From positions 1 through 5,545 of the forward strand of contig JABWAJ010000406.1 in assembly GCA_013361075.1 (NCBI GenBank): a stretch of DNA of 5,545 nt, given 5' to 3'. The notes beneath the pieces were generated by a model. It was not told the DNA's origin. It made no database searches and saw nothing but the letters and a program-made list of their open reading frames with translations. The stretch is from Saprospiraceae bacterium. Lineage in GTDB: Bacteria > Bacteroidota > Bacteroidia > Chitinophagales > Saprospiraceae. Positions 1-5,545 of this stretch are shown here, in pieces. Position 1 is the first letter of the stretch; each line of letters begins with the position of its first letter. Both the position numbers and the translations under genes were made by a program.

Positions 1-2123
1 GGAGCGGTGAGGGTTGCCGTGAGGTCGCCCACCCAGGAATGGGTAATGTCCAAGCCCGTTAGGCGAATAGAGGCAATATTGCCCGGAGTTTCTATTTCAA
101 TGCTGGAGGTCACGGTTGGTGCACCCTGACTGGGTATGTTTACCGGCTCTGTAGCAACAACCGGGCTGGCACAAATGATGGCGGCTGTTTCAAAAGAAAA
201 AACTTCCGACCACTCGCCCAAACCGCAAATGGACTCCGGACGAACGCGCCAGAAATAAATGGTTTCGGGGTCAAGCAAGACCGGAAGGGTGCTCACATTT
301 GCAAGCACAGTCTGGGTTACGATCTCTGTAAAAAGAGCATCAGTTGCCAATTCCAGTTCGTAAATAATATTTCCAGGCAATGCCGCCCACTCCAATGAAC
401 TGACCGGGAATACGCCTGTCGCATTGTTTTCCGGGGTGAGCAAAACCGGAGTAGCCGGCAATCCATTGGATAGGGTAACTTGAACCTGAACGGTTGAGTT
501 GTTTACGCCGTCGGTTGCATTGACAGTCAAAGTATAGGTTCCCGTCGCAACAGCAGCCGTGTTACTCAGCGTCAGAGTGGATATTCCTCCGGGGGTAGCC
601 GGGTTTACATCGAAGGCCGCGTTGAGGTTGGCAGGCAGGCCTTCGGCGCTGAGCGCCACATCACCAACAAAATTGGCACTGATGCTGAAAGTAAACACTA
701 CGTCTTCGGGCGCACAAATTTCCTGTTGCACCAAATCGGGTTCTACGAAGAAGCTGCAAGCCATTTGGTACCTGCCATCTAAAAACGTGATGCCTGTTCC
801 ATCAGGATCGAGCCAGTTGCTGAGGCGGTTGTTGTTGGCGCCACCTCCTGCCCAGGAAGTGGTGAACCAGCCAAAAGAGTCATAAGAATCATTTCCGCAG
901 AAAGCAGCTCCTCCATGTAATTGGCCGACGACACGCTTGTTGCGGTCGAAAAGCGGTGAACCGGATGATCCACCTTCTGTAGTACCAATGTCCCAGTCTG
1001 GTACGATGATGTGGTTACCGGTAGGAACTTCCCCGGCACCATTACCCCAGCTTCCGCGGTAGGTAGCATCAAATTCAAAACTGATTCTTTTTTCCTCAGT
1101 ACTGGGGTGGTGTATGCAGATGACGGAATCCTGTGGTGCAGTATCAGCGATGGTCCAGCCTGCAAAAAAAGCATCGGCTGTTGAAGAAACAGGATCGTCC
1201 AATTCTACGAGGGTCATATCGGAGGGAGAATATGCCGCCCGGAACACAGCGCCGGAGTTGAAATCGTCCAGACTGCCATCACCGCCTGCACCGCTTTGGG
1301 GTGTCAGGGGTTGGCGGCAGATGCTGTTTTCATAATTCCAGTAAACGACCAGCGAGGCGGCATTGCCATTATTAACCCCGCAGTGGTTGGCCGTCATGAA
1401 ATAAGGCGTGCAATCGTTTCGGGCATTGTTGATCAGGAACCCTGTACAAAAGGTGTTGCCATTGAACCCATAAACCGCTACGGATTGGATGATGTCGCGG
1501 TAGTTATCCACAATGCCCCAACCATCAGCACCGCCACAAACGACGTCAAGGTTGCAGGAACCGGAAGCCACCATCTGCGAAAAGCCCATAAAATCGTGGT
1601 TGACATTGGTAAGCATGAGGGCCAGTTCGTTGCGTTTTTCAGCCGGCAACTGCACTTCCACGACCAACTCGTCTCCATCCAGTACAGGGGTCCACAATTG
1701 CTCGTGTTCTTCGTTATCAGCTGGGGTGAAAGGGCCCATTACTTTTTCACGGTCGGGCGAATACAGGATGAGTGTACCTCCCTCCGGCATACGAAAGGTA
1801 TTGAACCCGAGATTCAGTGACAGGGCGCCTTTCGAGAGGATGTGCAGTCGCCATACTTCGCGGCCACCAGACAAGGTTTCCCAGCTGCCGTGGGTTTGGG
1901 GACTGACCTGTACAGCCATGCTTTCTGCAAACCGCGGGGCAATACCCGGGCCGCGTCGGGCCAATTCAGCCTGGCGAAGGGCCTCGTTATCTAAAGGGGG
2001 CATTACCAGCCGCTCGATCTGGTGGAGCGGGGTCTTTGATTTCGCGATGCGGGCATCGGAGGATTGTGCCATCAGGCTAAATGCAGCCAACCAGCACACC
2101 AACAACAAAAAACCTGACTTCAT
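1..2123 (-). CDS. Secreted lysyl endopeptidase (S1 family, Achromobacter protease I type) with FN3 and P domains; C-terminus beyond window
   Basis: The frame is open from ATG at 2123-2121 to the window edge (707 full codons, no stop), so the gene is 3'-partial. It encodes an exported serine protease expected to cut after lysine. Residues 1-19 form a signal peptide (MKSG, then a hydrophobic core, LMA|QS cleavage). Residues 20 to about 185 look like a propeptide. The catalytic domain spans about 187-452. His247 lies in TANHCG, Asp302 in SDMTLVEL and Ser387 in GGSSGSP. Asp415 (YDSFG) aligns with the Lys-binding Asp225 of Achromobacter protease I, and His403 (GQLHGG) is also kept. Cys190/409, 196/269 and 226/248 match its three disulfides. 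An Ig-like region follows (about 455-552), then an FN3-like domain (about 555-647) and the start of a P/Homo B domain (about 651 on; ITHSWVGDLTATLTA). No lysine precedes the expected mature N-terminus closely. The leader has no Shine-Dalgarno sequence, as is usual in Bacteroidota. A sorting domain such as a type IX signal may lie beyond the edge. The family call rests on remembered sequence similarity. Confidence 0.93.
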   Translation of the reverse strand, partial: MKSGFLLLVCWLAAFSLMAQSSDARIAKSKTPLHQIERLVMPPLDNEALRQAELARRGPGIAPRFAESMAVQVSPQTHGSWETLSGGREVWRLHILSKGALSLNLGFNTFRMPEGGTLILYSPDREKVMGPFTPADNEEHEQLWTPVLDGDELVVEVQLPAEKRNELALMLTNVNHDFMGFSQMVASGSCNLDVVCGGADGWGIVDNYRDIIQSVAVYGFNGNTFCTGFLINNARNDCTPYFMTANHCGVNNGNAASLVVYWNYENSICRQPLTPQSGAGGDGSLDDFNSGAVFRAAYSPSDMTLVELDDPVSSTADAFFAGWTIADTAPQDSVICIHHPSTEEKRISFEFDATYRGSWGNGAGEVPTGNHIIVPDWDIGTTEGGSSGSPLFDRNKRVVGQLHGGAAFCGNDSYDSFGWFTTSWAGGGANNNRLSNWLDPDGTGITFLDGRYQMACSFFVEPDLVQQEICAPEDVVFTFSISANFVGDVALSAEGLPANLNAAFDVNPATPGGISTLTLSNTAAVATGTYTLTVNATDGVNNSTVQVQVTLSNGLPATPVLLTPENNATGVFPVSSLEWAALPGNIIYELELATDALFTEIVTQTVLANVSTLPVLLDPETIYFWRVRPESICGLGEWSEVFSFETAAIICASPVVATEPVNIPSQGAPTVTSSIEIETPGNIASIRLTGLDITHSWVGDLTATLTA

Positions 2124-2154
2124 ACTAGTAGGTGTTAGATGATAAGACGAGAAA

Positions 2155-2191
2155 GAATTAACAAAGATAAAGGAATCACATACTTCTTAAA
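2155..2191 (-). promoter_or_regulatory. Candidate Bacteroidota-type promoter for the lysyl endopeptidase gene
   Basis: Read on the minus strand, TATCTTTG (2169-2162) matches the Bacteroidota -7 consensus TAnnTTTG exactly. A TTTA (2191-2188), one base off the -33 TTTG, lies 18 bp upstream. Transcription would start near 2155, leaving a leader of about 32 nt before the ATG. The consensus is established for Bacteroides and Flavobacterium sigma factors; its use here is inferred. Confidence 0.5.
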
Positions 2192-2196
2192 GAAGT
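2182..2196. repeat. Perfect 7+1+7 inverted repeat, possible operator
   Basis: ACTTCTT and AAGAAGT flank a single A, giving a perfect 15-bp dyad. It covers the presumed -33 region of the protease promoter, a placement where a bound dimeric regulator would block RNA polymerase. The symmetry is seen directly; the operator role is inference, and dyads of this size also arise by chance in AT-rich DNA. Confidence 0.35.
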
Positions 2197-2243
2197 GGAG
2201 ACTTAAATGTCAGCAGATTGACGGAGTACATGGCCATTTTAAA

Positions 2244-2265
2244 AAAAAGATAAAAAAATCTTTTT
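2244..2265. repeat. AT-rich inverted repeat and A-tracts
   Basis: AAAAAGAT (2244-2251) and ATCTTTTT (2258-2265) are perfect inverted arms around six A residues, inside an A-rich stretch from 2241. The stem has too little GC for a good intrinsic terminator. It sits just upstream of the TAACTTTG element at 2284, so it may act as curved or UP-like DNA for that promoter. No gene is supported in 2124-2392 beyond these regulatory elements. Confidence 0.4.
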
Positions 2266-2291
2266 ATTCTGATTGTTTTACTTTAACTTTG
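2263..2291 (+). promoter_or_regulatory. Candidate distal promoter of the CBS-domain gene
   Basis: TAACTTTG (2284-2291) is an exact TAnnTTTG -7 match. The -33 position holds only TTTA (2263-2266), 17 bp upstream. The start would fall near 2298, giving a leader of about 95 nt. It is weaker than the proximal candidate because the -33 element is imperfect. Confidence 0.35.
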
Positions 2292-2322
2292 TACTACAAA
2301 AGTGCAGAAGCTGAAAACATCA

Positions 2323-2351
2323 TTTGAAGTTTGATTTCTACACTAATTTTG
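2323..2351 (+). promoter_or_regulatory. Candidate proximal promoter of the CBS-domain gene
   Basis: TTTG (2323-2326) and TAATTTTG (2344-2351) match the Bacteroidota -33 and -7 elements with a 17-bp spacer. Transcription would begin around 2358, leaving about 35 nt of leader before the ATG at 2393. This is the best plus-strand promoter match upstream of the CBS gene. Confidence 0.55.
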
Positions 2352-2392
2352 TGGAATAAATTTCATTATCATCACATATAAATCAACTGATT

Positions 2393-2851
2393 ATGAATAT
2401 CCTCGCGCCTGTAAAAAGCATCATGTCAACCAACTTGATTACTCTGAGTCCTCAAGATAAGTTGTCACAAGTAAAGGAAATTTTTGAGCAGCACAACATC
2501 CACCACATTCCGGTGGTGCGCTTCAAAACGATCGTAGGCCTGGTTAGCAAAAGCGATTTTTTGTACTTCATCAGGGGGTTTCAGCGCTCTGCCGAAGACC
2601 AGTTTGTCAATGAGGCGCGCCTGAGAGCTTATGTGGTGGAAGACATTATGACTACCGGTTTGGCAAAATTGGCCCCAACCGAACGCATTGACGTTGCGCT
2701 GGAAATTTTTCTGACCAATCGTTTTCATGCCATACCCATTGTAGAGAATGATGAATTGGTTGGGATTTTGACCACCTTTGACATCATCAAGGCTGTAAAC
2801 CGCGAAGCTGTAACAGTCGATCAGATATTGGAAAGCCAGAAAAATGCTTAA
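2393..2851 (+). CDS. Small tandem CBS-domain protein
   Basis: This 152-aa cytoplasmic protein is essentially two CBS domains and nothing else. The first covers about residues 5-60 (PVKSIMSTNLITL to VGLVSKSDFL) and the second about 82-136 (VEDIMTTGLAKL to VGILTTFDIIKAV). Each ends in the typical nucleotide-contact motif: S52-K-S-D55 and T127-T-F-D130. A pair of CBS motifs normally folds into a Bateman module that binds adenine nucleotides such as AMP, ATP or SAM and signals energy state to a partner. No enzyme or channel is fused, so the partner is unknown; AcuB-like or other stand-alone CBS proteins are the nearest family description. The ATG lacks a clear Shine-Dalgarno sequence. The gene has its own candidate promoters and a strong terminator, suggesting a monocistronic unit divergent from the protease. 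Confidence 0.9.
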   Translation: MNILAPVKSIMSTNLITLSPQDKLSQVKEIFEQHNIHHIPVVRFKTIVGLVSKSDFLYFIRGFQRSAEDQFVNEARLRAYVVEDIMTTGLAKLAPTERIDVALEIFLTNRFHAIPIVENDELVGILTTFDIIKAVNREAVTVDQILESQKNA

Positions 2852-2906
2852 CAGCAACTACTCTTTCTGAGGTTTCGGACAATTTTTTGTGATTCGATTA
2901 CCCCCC

Positions 2907-2954
2907 GCGCCGCCGGCGTCCATGCAAAGTGGATGTCGGCGGCGCATTTGTTTT
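2907..2954 (+). terminator. Strong intrinsic terminator after the CBS gene
   Basis: Arms at 2907-2922 and 2930-2945 form a 16-bp GC-rich stem with two G·U pairs and a 7-nt loop (TGCAAAG), followed by ATTTGTTTT. The T-rich tail is only on the plus strand, so it terminates transcripts coming from the CBS gene and isolates them from the transporter downstream. The stem begins 55 nt after the CBS stop codon. The rest of 2852-3097 shows no gene. Confidence 0.8.
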
Positions 2955-3097
2955 GACCTTATTTCCGGAAAGCGACAAAAGCGTCTATCTTTATTGCCGC
3001 AGTGTTAGCTGTTTGAAGGACCTTGTATGGTCTCGATTCAACCATTTCGCTGTATTCGACCTTTTATAGACTATCCTCTATTGGACATCAGGCAATC

Positions 3098-4012
3098 ATG
3101 ACATATATAGACCTTCTCATCAGCGGCATTCTGGCATTCATTATGGTCAGCGTCGGGTTATCCCTGACTGAACGTGATTTTGCCCTGACCTTCAAACGCC
3201 CGCGTGCTTATTTTACAGGTGTTTTCGCACAAATGGTCTTGTTGCCGATGCTGGCTTTTGGGGTAGCCAATGTATCAGGGTTGCCGCCCGAATTTCAGGT
3301 AGGCATTCTCATCCTGGCGGCTTGCCCGGGAGGCATGACCTCCAGCTTTCTTTCTTATCTGCTTGGCGCAAATGCAGCATTGTCGGTTTCTTTGGTAACG
3401 ACCAATAGTTTTATTGCGCTGGTGTCAGTGCCGCTCATTGTGAACGGCTCCCTTTTGTGGTTTATGGGACAGGATACCCACTTAGTTTTACCATTCTGGG
3501 ATACCGTCTGGCAGATTTTTTCCATTACCATTTTGCCTGTTGTAGCCGGGGTACTGTTGCGGCGCAAACTGCCCGAATTTTCCCGGCGCGTAGAAAATCC
3601 TTTGAAGTGGATCACCCTGGCTTTGCTGGCAGCCCTGTTCGCCATTAAGTTTTTTGCAGGGGAAGACCAGGGAGGAAGTGGCATTACGGTGGCCGAAATC
3701 CTGAAATTGTTGCCTTATTCTTTTGCAGTCAACGTGTTGGGCCTTACAGTAGGTTATTTAGCTGCCCGATCACAGGGGTTGTCCGTCAAGAACCGCATTA
3801 CCATTGGCATTGAAGTTGGTATTCAGAACACCAACCTGGCGTTTCTCATTGCCGGTACGCTGATTGGGAACGAGGCCATGCTTAAACCGGCTCTGGTTTA
3901 TGCTATGTTCTCTTTTTTTACGGCTTTGGTTTATGGCCTGGTGCAAAAGCCGGATGCCCTGGGTCAATTTACCGGGAGGCAAAACAGAGCCGAATTGGGA
4001 AGCAAGGGTTGA
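3098..4012 (+). CDS. Bile acid:sodium symporter (BASS) family transporter
   Basis: This 304-aa polytopic inner-membrane protein has about nine or ten hydrophobic segments, typical for BASS proteins. Family signatures are visible: GLSLTERDF after the first helix (20-28), the helix-break motif CPGGMTSSF (76-84), LSVSLVTTNS (95-104) and EVGIQNTNLA (239-248). E239, Q243 and N244 in the last motif correspond to the second crossover region, where the sodium-coupled bacterial homologues bind Na+. The protein probably imports an organic anion with sodium; the substrate cannot be read from sequence, as the family also moves pantoate, pyruvate and other acids. The frame extends upstream to a TTG at 3023, but ATG 3098 places the first helix at the N-terminus as in relatives, so it is preferred. 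The usual Asn of PGGxxSN is replaced by S83. The next gene starts 56 bp downstream on the same strand without a terminator. Confidence 0.88.
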   Translation: MTYIDLLISGILAFIMVSVGLSLTERDFALTFKRPRAYFTGVFAQMVLLPMLAFGVANVSGLPPEFQVGILILAACPGGMTSSFLSYLLGANAALSVSLVTTNSFIALVSVPLIVNGSLLWFMGQDTHLVLPFWDTVWQIFSITILPVVAGVLLRRKLPEFSRRVENPLKWITLALLAALFAIKFFAGEDQGGSGITVAEILKLLPYSFAVNVLGLTVGYLAARSQGLSVKNRITIGIEVGIQNTNLAFLIAGTLIGNEAMLKPALVYAMFSFFTALVYGLVQKPDALGQFTGRQNRAELGSKG

Positions 4013-4068
4013 TTTTTCACGCTGGCAGCTTTCCCGTCTTTAACTTGTGAAGAAGTATCGAATTGCCT

Positions 4069-4848
4069 ATGACCGCCACCATACACTACATCGCTTCCAA
4101 CCTGCCGGTAGCCGAACGATTTGCCTCCTTAGCCAAACAGGAAGGCTTTTTGTTACAGCTGCTGCACAACGCCGGAAGCCCATGGGAAGATCGGGCGGAT
4201 TGGGAGAAGGTGAACATTCTTTTGCTGTTTACCCCGTTTCTGTATGAAAAACACTATATCGCTGCCGGGAAAATATGGGCGCACTATTTGCGTACCCTTC
4301 ATCCGGGTGTGCGTTTTTTTACAGCCGGATACTCAAAAGTGCAACCGGGCGTGAACAACCATCTTGATTTGCTGAACCTGCCCGGGAGTTTGTCCGATTT
4401 CTTCCTGTATCAGGCAGGCATGTTGCCAACTCAGGTTGTTGAAACAGAAGGATTATTGTTGCACGACAAACTTGCCCGCTTTTTTGACGGACATGGAAAA
4501 GAAAGTATATTTGACGTGTTAAGTGACATCACCCGCCTTTTGGGAATGGCGGAAGTGGCTGCCCAGCGGCACGGCGACTCGTTTGAAACCATAAAAATGG
4601 ATTTCCTCAATAAGTTGTCTGTTCGCTGGACGGAGTTAAAAAACAGATGGAATAATTATTACGCGTTGTTGCTTTGCCTGCCTGTAGCTACTTTGCTACG
4701 TGAAGCGGACTTGCTCATCGCCGAAGCCGACCAGCGTTTTATGGCACAGATTTGTACCGACGAACGGCTTTATCAGGGCCAAACACTAATGAACCTGCTA
4801 CACAACATCCACAAATTATTATTGAAAGTGCGGCAATCATGCTTGTAA
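4069..4848 (+). CDS. Hypothetical protein, probable partner of the downstream sigma-54 response regulator
   Basis: I do not recognise the family of this 259-aa soluble protein. It has no signal peptide and no clear membrane segment. The N-terminal half (about 1-115) alternates short hydrophobic strands and helices: IHYIAS (5-10), NILLLFTPF (49-57), VRFFTAGYS (81-89) and LDLLNLPGS (99-107). That order resembles a receiver or Rossmann-like fold, but the acidic pair and phospho-accepting Asp of a true receiver are absent, so a degenerate receiver is only an inference. The C-terminal half (about 125-259) looks mainly helical, including an aromatic-rich WTELKNRWNNYY segment (187-198). ATG 4069 is preferred over an in-frame TTG at 4063. 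The last codons overlap the start of the response regulator by 10 bp, implying translational coupling and a shared signalling role. Transcription may also read through from the transporter. Confidence 0.75.
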   Translation: MTATIHYIASNLPVAERFASLAKQEGFLLQLLHNAGSPWEDRADWEKVNILLLFTPFLYEKHYIAAGKIWAHYLRTLHPGVRFFTAGYSKVQPGVNNHLDLLNLPGSLSDFFLYQAGMLPTQVVETEGLLLHDKLARFFDGHGKESIFDVLSDITRLLGMAEVAAQRHGDSFETIKMDFLNKLSVRWTELKNRWNNYYALLLCLPVATLLREADLLIAEADQRFMAQICTDERLYQGQTLMNLLHNIHKLLLKVRQSCL

Positions 4849-5545
4849 AAAACTATCAGGTTCTTTTGTTAGACGATCAGGTCGAATTTCACCAGGAAAT
4901 GCGGGCTACTTTCCGGAAGCATTACATTTTTGACGGGGCCCGAACGATTCCGGAACTGGAAAAAAAATTAGAAGAAACCCAGTACGATCTTTTGTTGCTT
5001 GACCTGGTTTTGGATGAAGACAGCGGCGAACGTATTGGTTTGTCCCTGATCGAAAAGGCTAAAATCCTTTCTCCTGGTTTGCCGGTGATTGTCGTTACCA
5101 AGGACAATGACGCCGAAACAGCTCTGGAAGCCATCAACCTCGGCGCTACCAATTTCCTCTACAAAGGAAAATTCAATTACGATACCTGGGACCGGAAATT
5201 TAAAAAAGCCATCGAGGGGGCACCTGAAGAATTGCCGGGTACTGCTCCGAAACAACAGGATTTCAAATCCGGGAAAGAGACGGGTACTGCCGAAACTCCG
5301 CACAGTTTCATCGGACAGTCACCTAAAATAATGGAGATCAAGCGGTTACTTGATGCACTTTCAGAAGAACCTGAAATCACAGTACTTCTAACCGGCGAAA
5401 CCGGTGTTGGGAAAGAAGTGGCCGCACGGTACCTGCACCGCCAGGGACCCCGGAAAGACAGGCCATTTCAGGCGATCAACCTGACTACTGTGCAGAAAAC
5501 CTTGCTGGAAAGTACCCTCTTTGGCCATGTCAAAGGCGCATTTAC
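4839..5545 (+). CDS. Sigma-54-dependent response regulator (NtrC type), 3'-truncated by window edge
   Basis: The visible 235 residues are the front of a two-component transcription activator. A receiver domain (about 5-125) has the acidic pair D12-D13, phospho-acceptor D55 (LLLLDLVLDE), switch Thr87 (VVTK) and Lys109 (LYKG), so phosphorylation should be functional. A charged linker (about 126-154) leads into the AAA+ sigma-54 interaction domain: FIGQSPKI (157-164), Walker A GETGVGKE (186-193) and LLESTLFGHVKGAFT, where the window ends inside the GAFTGA loop that contacts sigma-54. A C-terminal Fis-type helix-turn-helix is expected beyond the edge but not seen. ATG 4839 lies 10 bp inside the preceding gene, with VLLLDDQ beginning at the usual distance. 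No cognate histidine kinase is in the window. Downstream targets are unknown. Confidence 0.93.
   Translation, partial: MLVKNYQVLLLDDQVEFHQEMRATFRKHYIFDGARTIPELEKKLEETQYDLLLLDLVLDEDSGERIGLSLIEKAKILSPGLPVIVVTKDNDAETALEAINLGATNFLYKGKFNYDTWDRKFKKAIEGAPEELPGTAPKQQDFKSGKETGTAETPHSFIGQSPKIMEIKRLLDALSEEPEITVLLTGETGVGKEVAARYLHRQGPRKDRPFQAINLTTVQKTLLESTLFGHVKGAF

Noticed and set aside
559..2142. Plus-strand open frames, including 1296-1820 and 1513-2142
   Set aside because: They lie opposite the continuous minus-strand protease frame, have no recognisable domains and overlap one another; they are shadows of the protease gene.
2139..2327. 62-codon plus-strand frame in the divergent intergenic region
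   Set aside because: It covers the predicted promoters and A-tracts, its Lys-rich translation simply reflects A-rich DNA, and it has no recognisable domain.
2465..2857. 130-codon minus-strand frame opposite the CBS gene
   Set aside because: The plus strand here encodes two clear CBS domains; the opposite frame shows no family features.
2986..2993. TATCTTTA as a promoter for the transporter
   Set aside because: It differs from TAnnTTTG in the last base and has no TTG at a suitable distance upstream, so support is too weak to list.
3023..3097. N-terminal extension of the transporter from a TTG codon
   Set aside because: The extra 25 residues do not look like BASS sequence, TTG is a rare start, and the ATG at 3098 fits the family N-terminus.
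3837..3852. TGGC...TTGC resembling a sigma-54 promoter
   Set aside because: The GG-to-GC spacing is 11 instead of 10 bases and it lies inside the transporter coding region.
4016..4051. TTCAC...GTGAA inverted repeat between the transporter and the hypothetical gene
   Set aside because: A 5-bp stem with a 26-nt loop and no T-tail is not a credible terminator.

Overview
The window looks like chromosomal DNA of a Bacteroidota bacterium. A Saprospiria-type lineage (Lewinella or Haliscomenobacter relatives) is plausible, but that finer placement is inference. Three things support the phylum. Intergenic regions carry TAnnTTTG-type -7 promoter elements. Starts have little or no Shine-Dalgarno sequence. 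There is a large secreted, multidomain protease built in the modular style common in this phylum (signal peptide, propeptide, catalytic domain, Ig-like and FN3 modules, P/Homo B domain). No mobile element, CRISPR array, rRNA or tRNA was seen.

Left part (1-2123, minus strand): one uninterrupted reading frame covers the whole region and runs off the left edge. It encodes a lysyl endopeptidase (Achromobacter protease I type, family S1). The catalytic triad, the Lys-specificity aspartate and all six conserved disulfide cysteines are visible. Many shorter plus-strand frames here are shadows of this gene.

Middle (2124-3097): a divergent regulatory region of about 270 bp separates the protease from a plus-strand gene for a small two-CBS-domain protein. 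It holds candidate promoters in both directions, a perfect 7+1+7 inverted repeat over the protease -33 region, and an A-tract inverted repeat. The CBS gene is followed by a strong GC-rich intrinsic terminator, so it is probably a monocistronic unit.

Right part (3098-5545, plus strand): a bile acid:sodium symporter (BASS) family membrane transporter is followed after 56 bp by a hypothetical protein of 259 aa. That gene overlaps by 10 bp a receiver-AAA+ response regulator of the sigma-54 activator (NtrC) family, which is cut by the right edge inside its GAFTGA motif. The overlap suggests that the hypothetical protein and the response regulator form a coupled signalling pair. No histidine kinase is in the window, so the input and target genes are unknown.

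No clearly new system is proven here. The best leads are the unrecognised partner of the sigma-54 activator, the possible operator between the divergent genes, and the atypical processing and disulfide features of the lysyl endopeptidase.
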